DNA of 64,000 nt from Lysobacteraceae bacterium NML03-0222 (GCA_002798195.1 NWQM01000016.1:1-64000), one strand, 5' to 3'. Counted from the first letter of the stretch, positions 55,571 to 64,000 are shown. Numbers and translations are program-made. The notes: a model not told the origin generated them from the letters alone.

Positions 55571-56496
55571 GTACGCAGCCTGACACGGCCGCGCGACGCA
55601 GCGCCTTTGTCCAGTTGCTGATGGGCGCGGCCATCATCGGCAGCAATGGCCTGATGGTGCGTTTTGCCGAAACGCCGCCCACCATATCGGCGTTTTGGCG
55701 GATGCTCATTTCCGGCATTCTCTTGGCAGCTTGGGTACAGCACCGTCACGGCTGGCAGCGATTGTCGCCCAAAGCCTGGGGCTGGATTTGCATCCCGGCT
55801 ATCGCCTTTGCGGTGGACCTATGGATGTGGCATCGCAGCATCCTGATTGTGGGGCCGGGACTCTCCACCCTGCTTGCCAATGCCCAAGTGTTTTTCATGG
55901 TGCTGGCCGGGGTGCTGTTTTTTGGCGAGCGCCTGACCCTGCGCTTTGGATTCGGGGTGATATTGGCATTTTTTGGCCTGTGGCTGCTTCTGGGCGGCGA
56001 CTGGGCGAGCTTGCCTGAGGAATATCGCTGGGGGGTGTGGCTGGGACTGGCCACCGGATTGGCCTATGCGGTTTACAACATCGGCCTCAAACGGGCGCAG
56101 ACTGAAGCCGCCGCAGGGCGGGAGCGCATCCCCATCGAGCAGGTGCTGTGCCTGGCGGCCTTCGGCTCGGCGCTGATTCTGGGGGTGATGGGCGTGGCCG
56201 AAGGCAGCCACTTTGCCATTCCCGGTTGGCGCTCGTTTGCCATCTTGCTGGCACTGGCCGCATTGGGTCATTGCTTGAGCTGGATACTGATTTCCCGCTC
56301 CATCAATGTGCTTTCCGTCGGCATGGTGGGCTTGTTGCTGCTGACCCAGCCAACCGTCGCCTATCTGCTGGACGTGTTGCTGGGATTGGCCAACCCGGGG
56401 CCGCGGCAATGGGCAGGACTGGCACTGACCCTGCTCGGCATCTTTGTTGCCGGCCTCAAGACCCGGCTGCGCTCAAGCCCCAAGCAACTGCGCTGA
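55567..56496 (+). CDS. EamA/DMT-family transporter
   Basis: 309 aa, ten membrane helices in two EamA repeats (GSNGLMVRFAETPPTISAFW..., and GLATGLAYAVYNIGLKRAQ...). The substrate is unknown; family members export amino acids or other metabolites. Its 3' end overlaps the 3' end of the convergent oxyR by 24 bp. Confidence 0.85.
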   Translation: MSTQPDTAARRSAFVQLLMGAAIIGSNGLMVRFAETPPTISAFWRMLISGILLAAWVQHRHGWQRLSPKAWGWICIPAIAFAVDLWMWHRSILIVGPGLSTLLANAQVFFMVLAGVLFFGERLTLRFGFGVILAFFGLWLLLGGDWASLPEEYRWGVWLGLATGLAYAVYNIGLKRAQTEAAAGRERIPIEQVLCLAAFGSALILGVMGVAEGSHFAIPGWRSFAILLALAALGHCLSWILISRSINVLSVGMVGLLLLTQPTVAYLLDVLLGLANPGPRQWAGLALTLLGIFVAGLKTRLRSSPKQLR

Positions 56497-57375
56497 GCAG
56501 TTGCGCAAGGTATTGGCGACCTGATTGAGCAGTGGCGTCAGCGCGCTGCTGCGGCGCCAGATGAGGGCGATGCTGCGGGTCGGAGCTTCGCCCTTGAAGG
56601 GCAACAGCTTGAGTTGTTCGGGTTGGGAAACAGGCGGGCGCACCGCCAGGGCGGGCAGCAGGGTGATGCCTGCGCCTGCGGCGACCATTTGCCGCAAGGT
56701 TTCCAGACTGGTGGCGCGAAAGCCCGGTCTTTCCTTGGCGCCGGACAGGCGGCAGACATCCAGGGCTTGCTCGCGCAGGCAGTGGCCGTCTTCAAGCAGC
56801 AACAGGTCGTATTGAGCCAACTCGTCCATGCGGACTTCGGTTTTCGACGACAGTGGGCCATGGTGATAGGTGGCAAGCCAGAATGGCTCGTCAAACAACG
56901 GCTCCATATGCAGTTGTTCATCGTGTACCGGCAGCGCCAGCAGGGCGGCATCAATACGGCCTTCGCGCAACTGTGCCAGCAGTACATCGCTTTTTTCCTC
57001 GACCAACAGAAGCTCAAGCCGGGGCAGGGCGGCCTGCAGGGCGGGCACGGCATGGGGCAGGAAATAGGGTGCCAAGGTGGGGAAGGCGCCCAAGCGCAGG
57101 CTGCCCGATTCCGGGTCCTGGCTGCGACGCGCCAGCTCACGCATGGACTCGACCTCGGCGACGATGCCGCGTGCACGCTGGATGATTTCCTCGCCGACCG
57201 GGGTCAGCATCACCTTGCGCGGGGCGCGCTCGAACAATTGCACGCCCAGCTCGTCTTCCAACTTTTTGATTTGTGTGGAGAGTGTGGGCTGGCTGACAAA
57301 GCTGGCTTCGGCGGCACGGCCAAAATGGCGATGGTCGGCCAGGGCAATGAGGTATTTGAGATCGCGCAGGTTCAT
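56473..57375 (-). CDS. oxyR: Peroxide-sensing LysR-type regulator OxyR
   Basis: 300 aa. An N-terminal winged helix (HFGRAAEASFVSQPTLSTQIKKLE) is followed by the effector domain with EDGHCLREQALDVC: Cys199 and Cys208, at exactly the E. coli redox positions. Oxidation by H2O2 forms the disulfide that activates transcription. The order ahpC-ahpF-oxyR matches Xanthomonas. It is 66 bp after ahpF. Confidence 0.97.
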   Translation of the reverse strand: MNLRDLKYLIALADHRHFGRAAEASFVSQPTLSTQIKKLEDELGVQLFERAPRKVMLTPVGEEIIQRARGIVAEVESMRELARRSQDPESGSLRLGAFPTLAPYFLPHAVPALQAALPRLELLLVEEKSDVLLAQLREGRIDAALLALPVHDEQLHMEPLFDEPFWLATYHHGPLSSKTEVRMDELAQYDLLLLEDGHCLREQALDVCRLSGAKERPGFRATSLETLRQMVAAGAGITLLPALAVRPPVSQPEQLKLLPFKGEAPTRSIALIWRRSSALTPLLNQVANTLRNCSAQLLGA

Positions 57376-57441
57376 AAGAAAAAACCGCGCCGCCTGACCT
57401 TGGCGATTTGGCTGGGGTCAGGCGGGCGGTGGGGGGGAGGG

Positions 57442-59007
57442 TTAGTTGTTCGGGGCTGATTCGCGAATCAGGTGGTCAAAGGCCGAAAGCGAAGCGGTAG
57501 CGCCAGCGCCCATGGCGATGATGATTTGCTTGTAGGGCACGGTGGTGCAGTCGCCGGCAGCAAATACGCCGGGCAGGTTGGTGGCGCCGCGCTCGTCGAT
57601 GATGATTTCACCACGCGGGCTGAGCGCCATGCCGCTGTCTTTGAGCCATTCGGTATTGGGCAACAGGCCGATCTGCACAAAAATGCCTTCCAGATCGACT
57701 TCGCGCTTCTCGCCGCAGCTGCGGTCCTCATAGGTCAGGCCGTGTACCTTGTCGGTACCGCGCACCTCAGTGGTCATCGCCTGGGTGATGATCTCCACAT
57801 TCGGCAGGCTGCGCAGCTTGGCCTGCAATATTTGGTCGGCGCGCAGGGTTTCACCAAATTCCAGCAAGGTGACATGACTGACCAGGCCGGCGAGGTCAAT
57901 GGCGGCCTCCACGCCGGAATTGCCGCCGCCGACCACGGCCACGCGCTTGCCCTTGAACAGCGGGCCATCGCAGTGCGGGCAGAACGCCACGCCCTTGGCC
58001 ATGAACTGTTCCTCGCCTGGCACGTCCATACGCCGCCAACGTGCGCCGGTGGAAAGAATGATGGACTTGCTCATCAGGGTGGCGCCACTGGCAGTGGTGA
58101 CTTTCCAGCCGCCTTCGACCTGTTCGAGCTTTTCGGCGCGTTGCAGGTTCATCACGTCGATATCGTAGTCGGCCACATGGGCTTCCAGGGCGGCAGCCAG
58201 CTTGGGGCCTTCGGTTTCGCGTACCGAGATGAAGTTTTCAATCGCCAGGGTGTCCAGCACTTGGCCGCCGAAGCGCTCGGCCAGCACACCGGTGCGGATG
58301 CCCTTGCGGGCGGAATAGATGGCCGCTGCCGCACCGGCCGGGCCGCCACCAATCACCAGCACATCAAACGGGGCTTTTTCACTGATGGCACGGGCAGCGC
58401 GTTCTTCTGCGCCACTGTCGAGCTTGGCGATGAACTCGGCAATGCCCATGCGGCCTTGTGCGAATGGTTGACCGTTCAGGAATACTTGCGGCACGGTCAT
58501 GATTTGCCGGCGCTCGACTTCTTCAGGGAAGAAAGCGCCGTCAATGGCGGTGTGGCGGATATTGGGATTGAGCGCGGCCAGGGTGTTCAGCGCCTGCACC
58601 ACATCCGGGCAGTTCTGGCAGGATTGCGAGAAAAAGGTTTCGAAGTGATATTCGCCTTCCAGCGCCTTGATTTGCGCGATGGTCTCCTCGTCCAGCTTGG
58701 GCGGGTGCTGGCCGACATGCAGCAGTGCCAGTACCAGCGAGGTGAATTCGTGCCCCAGCGGTAGACCGGCGAACTCCACACCGATGTCTGCGTCTTTGCG
58801 GGTGATGCGGAAGCTTGGCTGGCGGCTGCTGGCTTGGCTTGCGGTTTCAAGATGAATGCGGCCGTCACCGGCATCAACGATGTCATCCAGCAGCGCACGC
58901 ATTTGCTGGCTGGCTTCGCTCTGGTCCAAGCTGGCAATGAGCACTAGCGGCGCGCGCAAATGCCCCAGATAGCTGGCAAGCTGGGTTTTGAGTTCGGTAT
59001 CGAGCAT
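57442..59007 (-). CDS. ahpF: Alkyl hydroperoxide reductase subunit F
   Basis: 521 aa from 59007 (MLDTELKTQLASYLG), with GAGGA upstream. An N-terminal double thioredoxin fold has SQSCQNCPDVV; the FAD/NADH reductase half has GGGPAGAAAAIYSARKG, the redox pair in AFCPHCDGP and AAGDCTTVPYKQII. It reduces AhpC with NADH. It is second in the ahpC-ahpF-oxyR run, 163 bp after ahpC. Confidence 0.97.
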   Translation of the reverse strand: MLDTELKTQLASYLGHLRAPLVLIASLDQSEASQQMRALLDDIVDAGDGRIHLETASQASSRQPSFRITRKDADIGVEFAGLPLGHEFTSLVLALLHVGQHPPKLDEETIAQIKALEGEYHFETFFSQSCQNCPDVVQALNTLAALNPNIRHTAIDGAFFPEEVERRQIMTVPQVFLNGQPFAQGRMGIAEFIAKLDSGAEERAARAISEKAPFDVLVIGGGPAGAAAAIYSARKGIRTGVLAERFGGQVLDTLAIENFISVRETEGPKLAAALEAHVADYDIDVMNLQRAEKLEQVEGGWKVTTASGATLMSKSIILSTGARWRRMDVPGEEQFMAKGVAFCPHCDGPLFKGKRVAVVGGGNSGVEAAIDLAGLVSHVTLLEFGETLRADQILQAKLRSLPNVEIITQAMTTEVRGTDKVHGLTYEDRSCGEKREVDLEGIFVQIGLLPNTEWLKDSGMALSPRGEIIIDERGATNLPGVFAAGDCTTVPYKQIIIAMGAGATASLSAFDHLIRESAPNN

Positions 59008-59127
59008 GAGATAAGTCCTCGTCAAGACAAAAATCGGGCAGGGACAGGCCGCGCCAGTGGGCGCGCAATGACCTGAGGAGAAGAAAGAGGGCTGGGAGCA
59101 AGGCCACCTCGGCGACCTTGTCCCCAA

Positions 59128-59153
59128 CCCTCTCCCGTGGGGGAGGGAGAGGG
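59128..59153. repeat. REP-like palindrome between ahpC and ahpF
   Basis: The sequence around CCCTCTCCCGTGGGGGAG folds on itself and resembles short G/C-rich intergenic palindromes that are dispersed in Xanthomonadaceae genomes. It could reduce ahpF expression relative to ahpC by trimming the transcript. Copy number is not visible here. Confidence 0.5.
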
Positions 59154-59170
59154 CAGGAATCAGCGACTGA

Positions 59171-59734
59171 TTAGATTTTGCCGACCAGATCCAGCGACGG
59201 CTTCAGGGTCTTTTGGCCTTCCTTCCACTTCGCCGGGCAGACTTCGCCATCGTGGTTGGCGACGTACTGGGCAGCTTGCAGCTTGCGCACGGTTTCGGTC
59301 ACGTCACGGGCGATGCTGTTGTCGTGCACTTCCATGGTCTTGATGATGCCTTCGGGGTTGACGATGAAGGTGCCGCGCAGCGCCAGGCCTTCTTCCGGAA
59401 TCAGCACATCAAAAGCCTTGGACAGGGCATGGGTCGGGTCACCAACCAGAGCGAACTTGGCTTTGCCTACTGCCGGGGAGGTTTCGTGCCACACCTTGTG
59501 CGAGAAGTGGGTATCGGTGGTGACGATGAACACCTGGGCGCCAGCCTTTTCAAACTCGGCATAGTTGTCGGCCGCGTCTTCGATTTCGGTCGGGCAGTTG
59601 AAGGTGAAGGCCGCCGGCATGAAAATCAGCACCGACCATTTGCCCTTCAGGTCAGCTTCGGTCAGGGTGATGAACTCGCCATTCTTGAACGCATTGGCTT
59701 TGAACGGCTGGACTTCGGTATTGATAAGCGACAT
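59171..59734 (-). CDS. ahpC: Alkyl hydroperoxide reductase subunit C (2-Cys peroxiredoxin)
   Basis: 187 aa from 59734 with AAGGAG upstream. Peroxidatic Cys in AAFTFNCPTEIED, resolving Cys in DGEVCPAKWKEG. It reduces H2O2, organic peroxides and peroxynitrite and is recycled by AhpF. The upstream region carries two OxyR-like sites. Confidence 0.98.
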   Translation of the reverse strand: MSLINTEVQPFKANAFKNGEFITLTEADLKGKWSVLIFMPAAFTFNCPTEIEDAADNYAEFEKAGAQVFIVTTDTHFSHKVWHETSPAVGKAKFALVGDPTHALSKAFDVLIPEEGLALRGTFIVNPEGIIKTMEVHDNSIARDVTETVRKLQAAQYVANHDGEVCPAKWKEGQKTLKPSLDLVGKI

Positions 59735-59791
59735 GGATTGCTCCTTGGTGGGTGAAAGAATCGAAAGGCTTGGCCTTACCGTGTGCAAAGG

Positions 59792-59854
59792 ATAGGGAGC
59801 GTCTATCAATAATGCAAATTGATGATTTGCATTTGATTGATAGTTTTTGACTAT
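59792..59854. promoter_or_regulatory. OxyR-like operator pair within a palindrome upstream of ahpC
   Basis: Two exact ATAG-N7-CTAT elements lie at 59792-59806 and 59840-59854, centres 48 bp apart. The DNA between them is A/T-rich and symmetrical: ATTTGCATT-type arms and CTATCAAT / ATTGATAG arms form a near-palindrome over about 59803-59843. OxyR binds ATAG-N7-CTAT elements, but normally with tandem pairs closer together, so the geometry is unusual. It lies 58-120 bp before the ahpC start and before the divergent prmC. Confidence 0.65.
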
Positions 59855-59925
59855 TTATTGATTCTTGCAGCATGCTGCCTGCGCTTCGGGCATCATGCGC
59901 TGCAACCTTAGAAGCCGTGTGACAG

Positions 59926-60753
59926 ATGCAGATTGCCGAACTATTGCGAACCGCCGCAGCGCAGATTGGTCGTGAAGATGCCGAGCATCTGCTGCTGCAT
60001 CTGTTGGGAAAGCCTCGCAGCTGGCTGTTTGCGCACGATAACGAGATGCTGGACAAGCCACTTGTCGAAACTTTCCAAGCTTGGTTGACACGCCGCGCAG
60101 TTGGCGAGCCGGTGGCCTATATCACCGGGGAGCGCGGCTTCTGGACGCTGAATTTGAATGTGAGCCCGGCGACCTTGATTCCGCGCCCGGAAACCGAGCT
60201 GTTGGTGGAGCTGGCACTGGCGCGCTGGCCGCGCGAAGCTGCCTTCAGCGTGGCTGATCTTGGCACCGGCAGCGGCGCGATTGCGCTGGCAGTGGCCAGC
60301 GAGCGCCCGGCTGCGCACATCATCGCCACCGATGCCAGCGCTGCCGCGCTGCAAGTCGCGCGAGACAATGCGCAAAATCACGCCATCGGCAATGTCGAGT
60401 TCCGCCACGGCCATTGGTATGCGCCACTGGCGGGCGAGCGCTTTGACCTGATTCTCAGCAACCCGCCGTATATCGAGGAAGGCGATGCCCATCTGGCACA
60501 GGGCGACTTGCGCTTTGAGCCGCGCACGGCACTGGCATCAGGGATGGATGGTTTGCATGACCTGCGCCATATCGTGGCCTTGGCGCCGGCGCATCTCAAG
60601 GCCGGTGGCTGGTTGCTGCTGGAGCATGGCTGGCAGCAGGGCGCTGCCGTGCGTGCCTTGCTGGATGCAGCAGGTTTCAGCGAAGTTTGCAGCGTTCGGG
60701 ATTTGGAAAATCGTGAACGGGTGAGCTTGGGGAGATGGCAGCGAAAGCAGTAA
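59926..60753 (+). CDS. prmC: Peptide chain release factor N5-glutamine methyltransferase PrmC
   Basis: 275 aa. N-terminal helical domain, then PRPETELLVELAL, SAM loop DLGTGSGAIALAVA and the catalytic SNPPYIEEGD. It methylates the Gln of the GGQ motif in RF1 and RF2. It is divergent from ahpC and followed 30 bp later by pip. Confidence 0.96.
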   Translation: MQIAELLRTAAAQIGREDAEHLLLHLLGKPRSWLFAHDNEMLDKPLVETFQAWLTRRAVGEPVAYITGERGFWTLNLNVSPATLIPRPETELLVELALARWPREAAFSVADLGTGSGAIALAVASERPAAHIIATDASAAALQVARDNAQNHAIGNVEFRHGHWYAPLAGERFDLILSNPPYIEEGDAHLAQGDLRFEPRTALASGMDGLHDLRHIVALAPAHLKAGGWLLLEHGWQQGAAVRALLDAAGFSEVCSVRDLENRERVSLGRWQRKQ

Positions 60754-60783
60754 AATCCGCGTTTTTCTGCCCGGAGTTGCGCC

Positions 60784-61728
60784 ATGCGTACGCTGTATCC
60801 CGCCATCGAACCCTATCAAACCGGCAGTCTGCAGGTCGATTCGCGCCACACCCTGTATTGGGAGCAATGCGGCAACCCCGAGGGCAAGCCGGTGGTGCTG
60901 CTGCATGGCGGCCCCGGCGGTGGCTGCAATGCGGCGATGCGTCGCTTCCACAACCCGGACAAATACCGCATCGTGCTGTTTGACCAGCGCGGCGCCGGGC
61001 GCAGCACCCCGCATGCGGATCTGCAGGACAATACCACCTGGGATTTGGTGGCCGATATCGAACGCCTGCGCGAGCATCTGGGCATCGACAAATGGCAGGT
61101 GTTTGGCGGCTCCTGGGGCTCGACCCTGGCGCTGGCCTATGCGCAAAAGCATCCCGAGCGCGTCACCGAACTGGTGCTGCGCGGCATCTTCATGCTGCGC
61201 CGCTGGGAGCTGGAGTGGTTCTATCAGGAGGGTGCCTCGCGCCTGTTCCCGGATCAGTTCGAGCCTTACCGCGAGTACATCCCGGCGGACGAGCGCGGCG
61301 ACCTGATGGCCGCCTATCACAAGCGCCTGACCTCGGACGATGAGGCTGAACGCCTAGAAGCGGCGCGCCGCTGGAGCATCTGGGAGGGCGGAACCAGCTA
61401 TCTGCGTGTGCCTGAAGACTATGCCGACAGCCATGGCGATGCCCATTTCGCCCTGGCCTTTGCCCGTATCGAAAACCATTACTTCGTGAACAAAGGCTTC
61501 TTTGAACACGATGACCAGTTGCTGCGCGATGCCCATCGCATCGCCGACATTCCCGGCGTGATCGTGCATGGCCGCTATGACGTGGTGTGCCCGGTCGCCA
61601 ATGCCTGGGACTTGCACAAGGTCTGGCCGAAGGCCGAGCTCACCATCACCCCGACGGCGGGTCACTCGGCGTTTGAAGCAGAAAACATCGACGCCCTGGT
61701 GCGCGCCACCGACCAATTTGCCGACTGA
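60784..61728 (+). CDS. pip: Proline iminopeptidase
   Basis: 314 aa alpha/beta hydrolase. HGGPGGGCN forms the oxyanion region, GGSWGSTLALAY holds the nucleophile Ser, and the C-terminal GHSAFEAENI holds the catalytic His. It releases N-terminal proline from peptides. The family signature DQRGAGRS is present. Confidence 0.95.
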   Translation: MRTLYPAIEPYQTGSLQVDSRHTLYWEQCGNPEGKPVVLLHGGPGGGCNAAMRRFHNPDKYRIVLFDQRGAGRSTPHADLQDNTTWDLVADIERLREHLGIDKWQVFGGSWGSTLALAYAQKHPERVTELVLRGIFMLRRWELEWFYQEGASRLFPDQFEPYREYIPADERGDLMAAYHKRLTSDDEAERLEAARRWSIWEGGTSYLRVPEDYADSHGDAHFALAFARIENHYFVNKGFFEHDDQLLRDAHRIADIPGVIVHGRYDVVCPVANAWDLHKVWPKAELTITPTAGHSAFEAENIDALVRATDQFAD

Positions 61729-61744
61729 ACCCAAGGAGACACAA

Positions 61745-61987
61745 ATGAGCGATTACGATAGCGACGAAGACGAAATCATCGTCAAGGACAGCAACGGCAC
61801 CCGCCTGCAAGACGGCGATAGCGTGACCCTGATCAAGGACCTGAAGGTCAAGGGCACCTCGGTGACCCTCAAGCGCGGCACCCTGTGCAAGAACATCCGC
61901 CTCACCGATGACGAAGACCTGATTGAATGCAATGTCGAAAAGGTCAAAGGCTTGGTACTGCGCACCGAATTCTTGAAGAAAGCCTGA
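61745..61987 (+). CDS. PhnA/YjdM-like protein lacking the zinc ribbon
   Basis: 80 aa from 61745, after an AAGGAG site, 16 bp past pip. The body, VKDSNGTRLQDGDSVTLIKDLKVKG, then LKRGTLCKNIRLTDD, matches the C-terminal domain of E. coli YjdM (formerly PhnA). The N-terminal Cys-rich zinc ribbon of the full-length family is missing. The short start MSDYDSDEDEIIV is acidic. Despite the old name, no phosphonate role is established. Confidence 0.88.
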   Translation: MSDYDSDEDEIIVKDSNGTRLQDGDSVTLIKDLKVKGTSVTLKRGTLCKNIRLTDDEDLIECNVEKVKGLVLRTEFLKKA

Positions 61988-62008
61988 CGCTGCGCTGCAA
62001 AACGACTC

Positions 62009-62040
62009 AAACAAAGCCCGCCATATGGCGGGCTTTGTTT
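62009..62040. terminator. Bidirectional terminator between PhnA-like gene and arsC-like gene
   Basis: A perfect 32-bp palindrome with the centre at ..CCAT|ATGG.., A run on one side and T run on the other. It serves both convergent genes. Confidence 0.9.
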
Positions 62041-62060
62041 ACCTGTGCTGCGTGAGCGGC

Positions 62061-62408
62061 TTAAAGAATTTCCAGTACGCGCTCGGGCGGGCGGCCGATT
62101 ACCGCCTTGTCGCCGTTTTCAAAAATCGGGCGTTCGATAAGAATCGGGGCTTCGACCATCGCGGCGATGATGGCTTGCTCATCCAGGGCGGGATTGTCCA
62201 GGCCATATGCCTTGTAGGCCTCTTCACCGGTGCGCAGCAGCTGGCGGGCACTTATGCCCAGCTTGCCAAGCAATGCGCGCAGCGTGTCGGCATCCGGTGG
62301 GGTATCCAGATAGGCCACCAATTCCGGCTCAATGCCGCGCTCGTGCAGCAAGGCCAATGCCTGACGGGATTTCGAGCAGCGCGGGTTGTGGTAATAGCGC
62401 ATGGGCAT
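62061..62408 (-). CDS. ArsC-family arsenate reductase, glutaredoxin-dependent type
   Basis: 115 aa from 62408 (MPMRYYHNPRCSKSRQAL). The catalytic Cys lies in NPRCSKSR, and the C-terminal RPIFENGDKAVIGRPPERVLEIL is the ArsC/YfgD pattern. No ars operon genes are near, so a YfgD-like housekeeping role is as likely as arsenic resistance. Confidence 0.88.
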   Translation of the reverse strand: MPMRYYHNPRCSKSRQALALLHERGIEPELVAYLDTPPDADTLRALLGKLGISARQLLRTGEEAYKAYGLDNPALDEQAIIAAMVEAPILIERPIFENGDKAVIGRPPERVLEIL

Positions 62409-62421
62409 GCTGTCCGCAGCT

Positions 62422-62640
62422 TCAGCGGTGGCGGTAGGTAATCCGACCCTTGCTGAGGTCATATGGGGTCATTTCCACCTTGACCCGGTCGCCGGTCAGG
62501 ATGCGGATGTAGTTTTTGCGCATGCGCCCGGAGATGTGGGCGATGATTTCGTGGCCGTTTTCGAGTTTGACCCGGAACATGGTGTTGGGGAGGGTTTCGC
62601 TGATGGTGCCCTCGAACTCGATGACGTCGTCTTTTGCCAT
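62422..62640 (-). CDS. infA: Translation initiation factor IF-1
   Basis: 72 aa, S1/OB-fold. MAKDDVIEFEGTISETLPNT and the middle AHISGRMRKNYIRIL are nearly invariant in the family. It blocks the A site during initiation. It lies 75 bp after aat on the same strand, a common pairing. Confidence 0.98.
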   Translation of the reverse strand: MAKDDVIEFEGTISETLPNTMFRVKLENGHEIIAHISGRMRKNYIRILTGDRVKVEMTPYDLSKGRITYRHR

Positions 62641-62715
62641 AAAAAACAGGATAGTGAATGAGCCGCGGCGCGGCGAAAGGGCGCAATTATGCCATGCTTT
62701 TTGTCAAGCTGCCTG

Positions 62716-63444
62716 TCAAGCCAGCAGGCTGGCCGGATACGGTTTGAAAATATACCGCCAATGGGGCTCTGGGCCGGGCAGGGCGGTGTACTCGGCCAGT
62801 GCCGCCATGAATGCCGGGCGCGTCATGCGGATTCCGCCCAGGCTCAGTAAATGCGGGTTTTCCACCTGGGCATCAATCAGTGGGCAATCATGTTGATGCA
62901 AGAATCGCGCCAGTGCCGCCAGCGCGACCTTGGAGCCGCCGGAGCGGCGCGAAAACATCGATTCGGCAAAAAACATCCGGCCAATCATCACGCCATACAG
63001 GCCACCGATGAGTGCCTCATCTTCAAAGACTTCTACAGAATGCGCATGTCCCAGTGCGTGCAGGCGCTGATAGGCAGCCTGGATTTCTGCGGTAATCCAA
63101 GTGCCGTCCTGTCCCACACGCGGGATGTTGGCGCAAAGTTGGATAACCTCGGCAAAGGCCGTGTCGGCGCGCACTTGCCAAGGGCTTTTTCGCAGACTAC
63201 GGCGAAAGCGCGAGGCCAGCCGGAACTCCCCGCTGATGAACACCATGCGCGGCGCGGGCGACCACCAGAGAACCGGCTCACCTTCAGAAAACCACGGAAA
63301 AATCCCTTGCCGGTAGGCCGCAAGCAAGCGTTGCACAGACAGGTCGCCGCCAGCGCAGAGCAGGCCATTGGGCTCGGCAAGCGCCGCTTCCACTGGAGGA
63401 AAGCGCTCGCCGGGCAACTCCTCAAGCCACGGGATGCGAATCAT
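62716..63444 (-). CDS. aat: Leucyl/phenylalanyl-tRNA-protein transferase
   Basis: 242 aa. GLLCAGGDLSVQRLLAAYRQGIFPWF, WWSPAPRMVF, GGLYGVMIGRMFFAESMFSR and the late LIDAQVENPHLLSLGG are family hallmarks. It adds Leu or Phe to N-terminal Arg/Lys, marking proteins for ClpAP. It overlaps the DUF445 stop as ATGA. Confidence 0.97.
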   Translation of the reverse strand: MIRIPWLEELPGERFPPVEAALAEPNGLLCAGGDLSVQRLLAAYRQGIFPWFSEGEPVLWWSPAPRMVFISGEFRLASRFRRSLRKSPWQVRADTAFAEVIQLCANIPRVGQDGTWITAEIQAAYQRLHALGHAHSVEVFEDEALIGGLYGVMIGRMFFAESMFSRRSGGSKVALAALARFLHQHDCPLIDAQVENPHLLSLGGIRMTRPAFMAALAEYTALPGPEPHWRYIFKPYPASLLA

Positions 63445-64000
63445 AAAAGGCGCAACAAGCCATGCAGTGCCAGCCCGGCGAGGCCACCTATCAGCGTGCC
63501 GTTCAGTCGGATGTATTGCAGGTCACGACCGACGGAAAGCTCGATTTCGCGGCTCATCTTTTCGCTATCCCACGCGTTGACGGTTTGGCGGATATAAGCA
63601 GGAGCAAGCTCGCGGATTTGCCCGGCCAGATGTTCGGCGGCGATGCGGATTTGCGCATTCACTGTTTGCTGCCAGAGTGCATCCTGACGCAGCCGCGCTC
63701 CAAGCCGCGCGGCCTGCTGGCGCAAATAATCCATGCAGCGCGAATCCGGGCTTGCCAAATCTCGATGCAGCCGTTGCCATAGCCGCTGCCATAGCTGGCG
63801 GCTGTAGTCACCCAGCTCCGGGCTTTGCAGCCACTCGTTTTTCCAGGCATCGACGCGGGCACGAAATGCTGCATCATCTTCCAGACGCTGCAGCAGCTGT
63901 GCAGTCTGTTCGGCATAACGCTGTCGCAATGGGTGCTCGGGGGTATTCAATACCGTTTGCATCTCGTCCATCAGTGCCACGGCGAGCTTCTCTGCCAGTT
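63441..64000 (-). CDS. DUF445-family membrane protein (partial, 5' end outside)
   Basis: The frame is open at position 64000, so about 186 C-terminal residues are seen. They are helical with many Arg/Gln, contain LRQDALWQQTVNAQIRIAAEHL, and end in a membrane segment LNGTLIGGLAGLALHGLLRLL. DUF445 proteins have an N- and a C-terminal helix in the membrane; the function is unknown. It overlaps aat. Confidence 0.82.
   Translation of the reverse strand, partial: LAEKLAVALMDEMQTVLNTPEHPLRQRYAEQTAQLLQRLEDDAAFRARVDAWKNEWLQSPELGDYSRQLWQRLWQRLHRDLASPDSRCMDYLRQQAARLGARLRQDALWQQTVNAQIRIAAEHLAGQIRELAPAYIRQTVNAWDSEKMSREIELSVGRDLQYIRLNGTLIGGLAGLALHGLLRLL

Overview
The window is chromosomal DNA of a gammaproteobacterium, most likely of the order Xanthomonadales/Lysobacterales, with G+C near 60% by eye. 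Three things point there. The order ahpC-ahpF-oxyR is the arrangement known from Xanthomonas. There are large TonB-dependent receptors and a beta-propeller GGDEF sensor. The housekeeping blocks grpE-dnaK-dnaJ, miaA-hfq-hflX-hflK-hflC and lepA-lepB-DUF4845-rnc are typical gammaproteobacterial sets. No CRISPR array, tRNA, rRNA or prophage was seen. The clear mobile DNA is one end of an IS3-family element at the left edge; a low-G+C mini-gene between dnaK and dnaJ looks acquired.

Layout. 1-373: end of an IS150-like element. 481-6134 (minus): a tightly overlapping six-gene membrane-lipid operon resembling E. coli ynbABCD, with an added PlsC-type acyltransferase and a small membrane protein. 6157-7635: a Prx5-type peroxiredoxin divergent from cbpA, which has a sigma-32-like promoter. 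7687-13597 (minus): a TonB receptor and a Reg_prop/GGDEF sensor. 13787-16924 (minus): gcvP behind a tandem glycine riboswitch, then yceH to 17652. 17738-27719 (plus): a cobalamin riboswitch, btuB, the small inner-membrane transporter btuM, and cobO-cbiB-cobD-cobQ-cobU-cobT-cobC-cobS, which is uptake plus late assembly of vitamin B12 without corrin-ring synthesis. 28469-34245: recN divergent from grpE-dnaK-(mini-gene)-dnaJ, with two sigma-32 promoters. 34431-44648 (plus): putP, miaA, hfq, hflX, hflK, hflC, lepA, lepB, a DUF4845 gene and rnc. 44719-50679 (minus): a thioesterase, nrdAB under two NrdR boxes, rlmM and a deaminase. 50776-53486 (minus): a copper-type TonB receptor and a DUF2946 protein. 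53498-64000: glnS, DUF2007, an EamA transporter, oxyR-ahpF-ahpC, prmC, pip, a PhnA-like protein, arsC-like, infA, aat and a partial DUF445 gene.

How the parts work together. The B12 block imports corrinoids (BtuB across the outer membrane, BtuM across the inner), adenosylates them (CobO), adds the aminopropanol arm (CobD, CbiB) and builds the nucleotide loop (CobU, CobT, CobC, CobS), under one B12-sensing leader. The peroxide block has OxyR with both redox cysteines and an ahpC upstream region carrying two ATAG-N7-CTAT sites. The lipid operon holds most steps of a phospholipid-type pathway: acylation, CDP-diacylglycerol formation, head-group transfer, dephosphorylation, and a hydrolase-methyltransferase fusion. 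Its product is unknown to me, and I regard it as the best candidate for a poorly described system here. The most anomalous single locus is the roughly 39% G+C mini-gene inside the chaperone operon.
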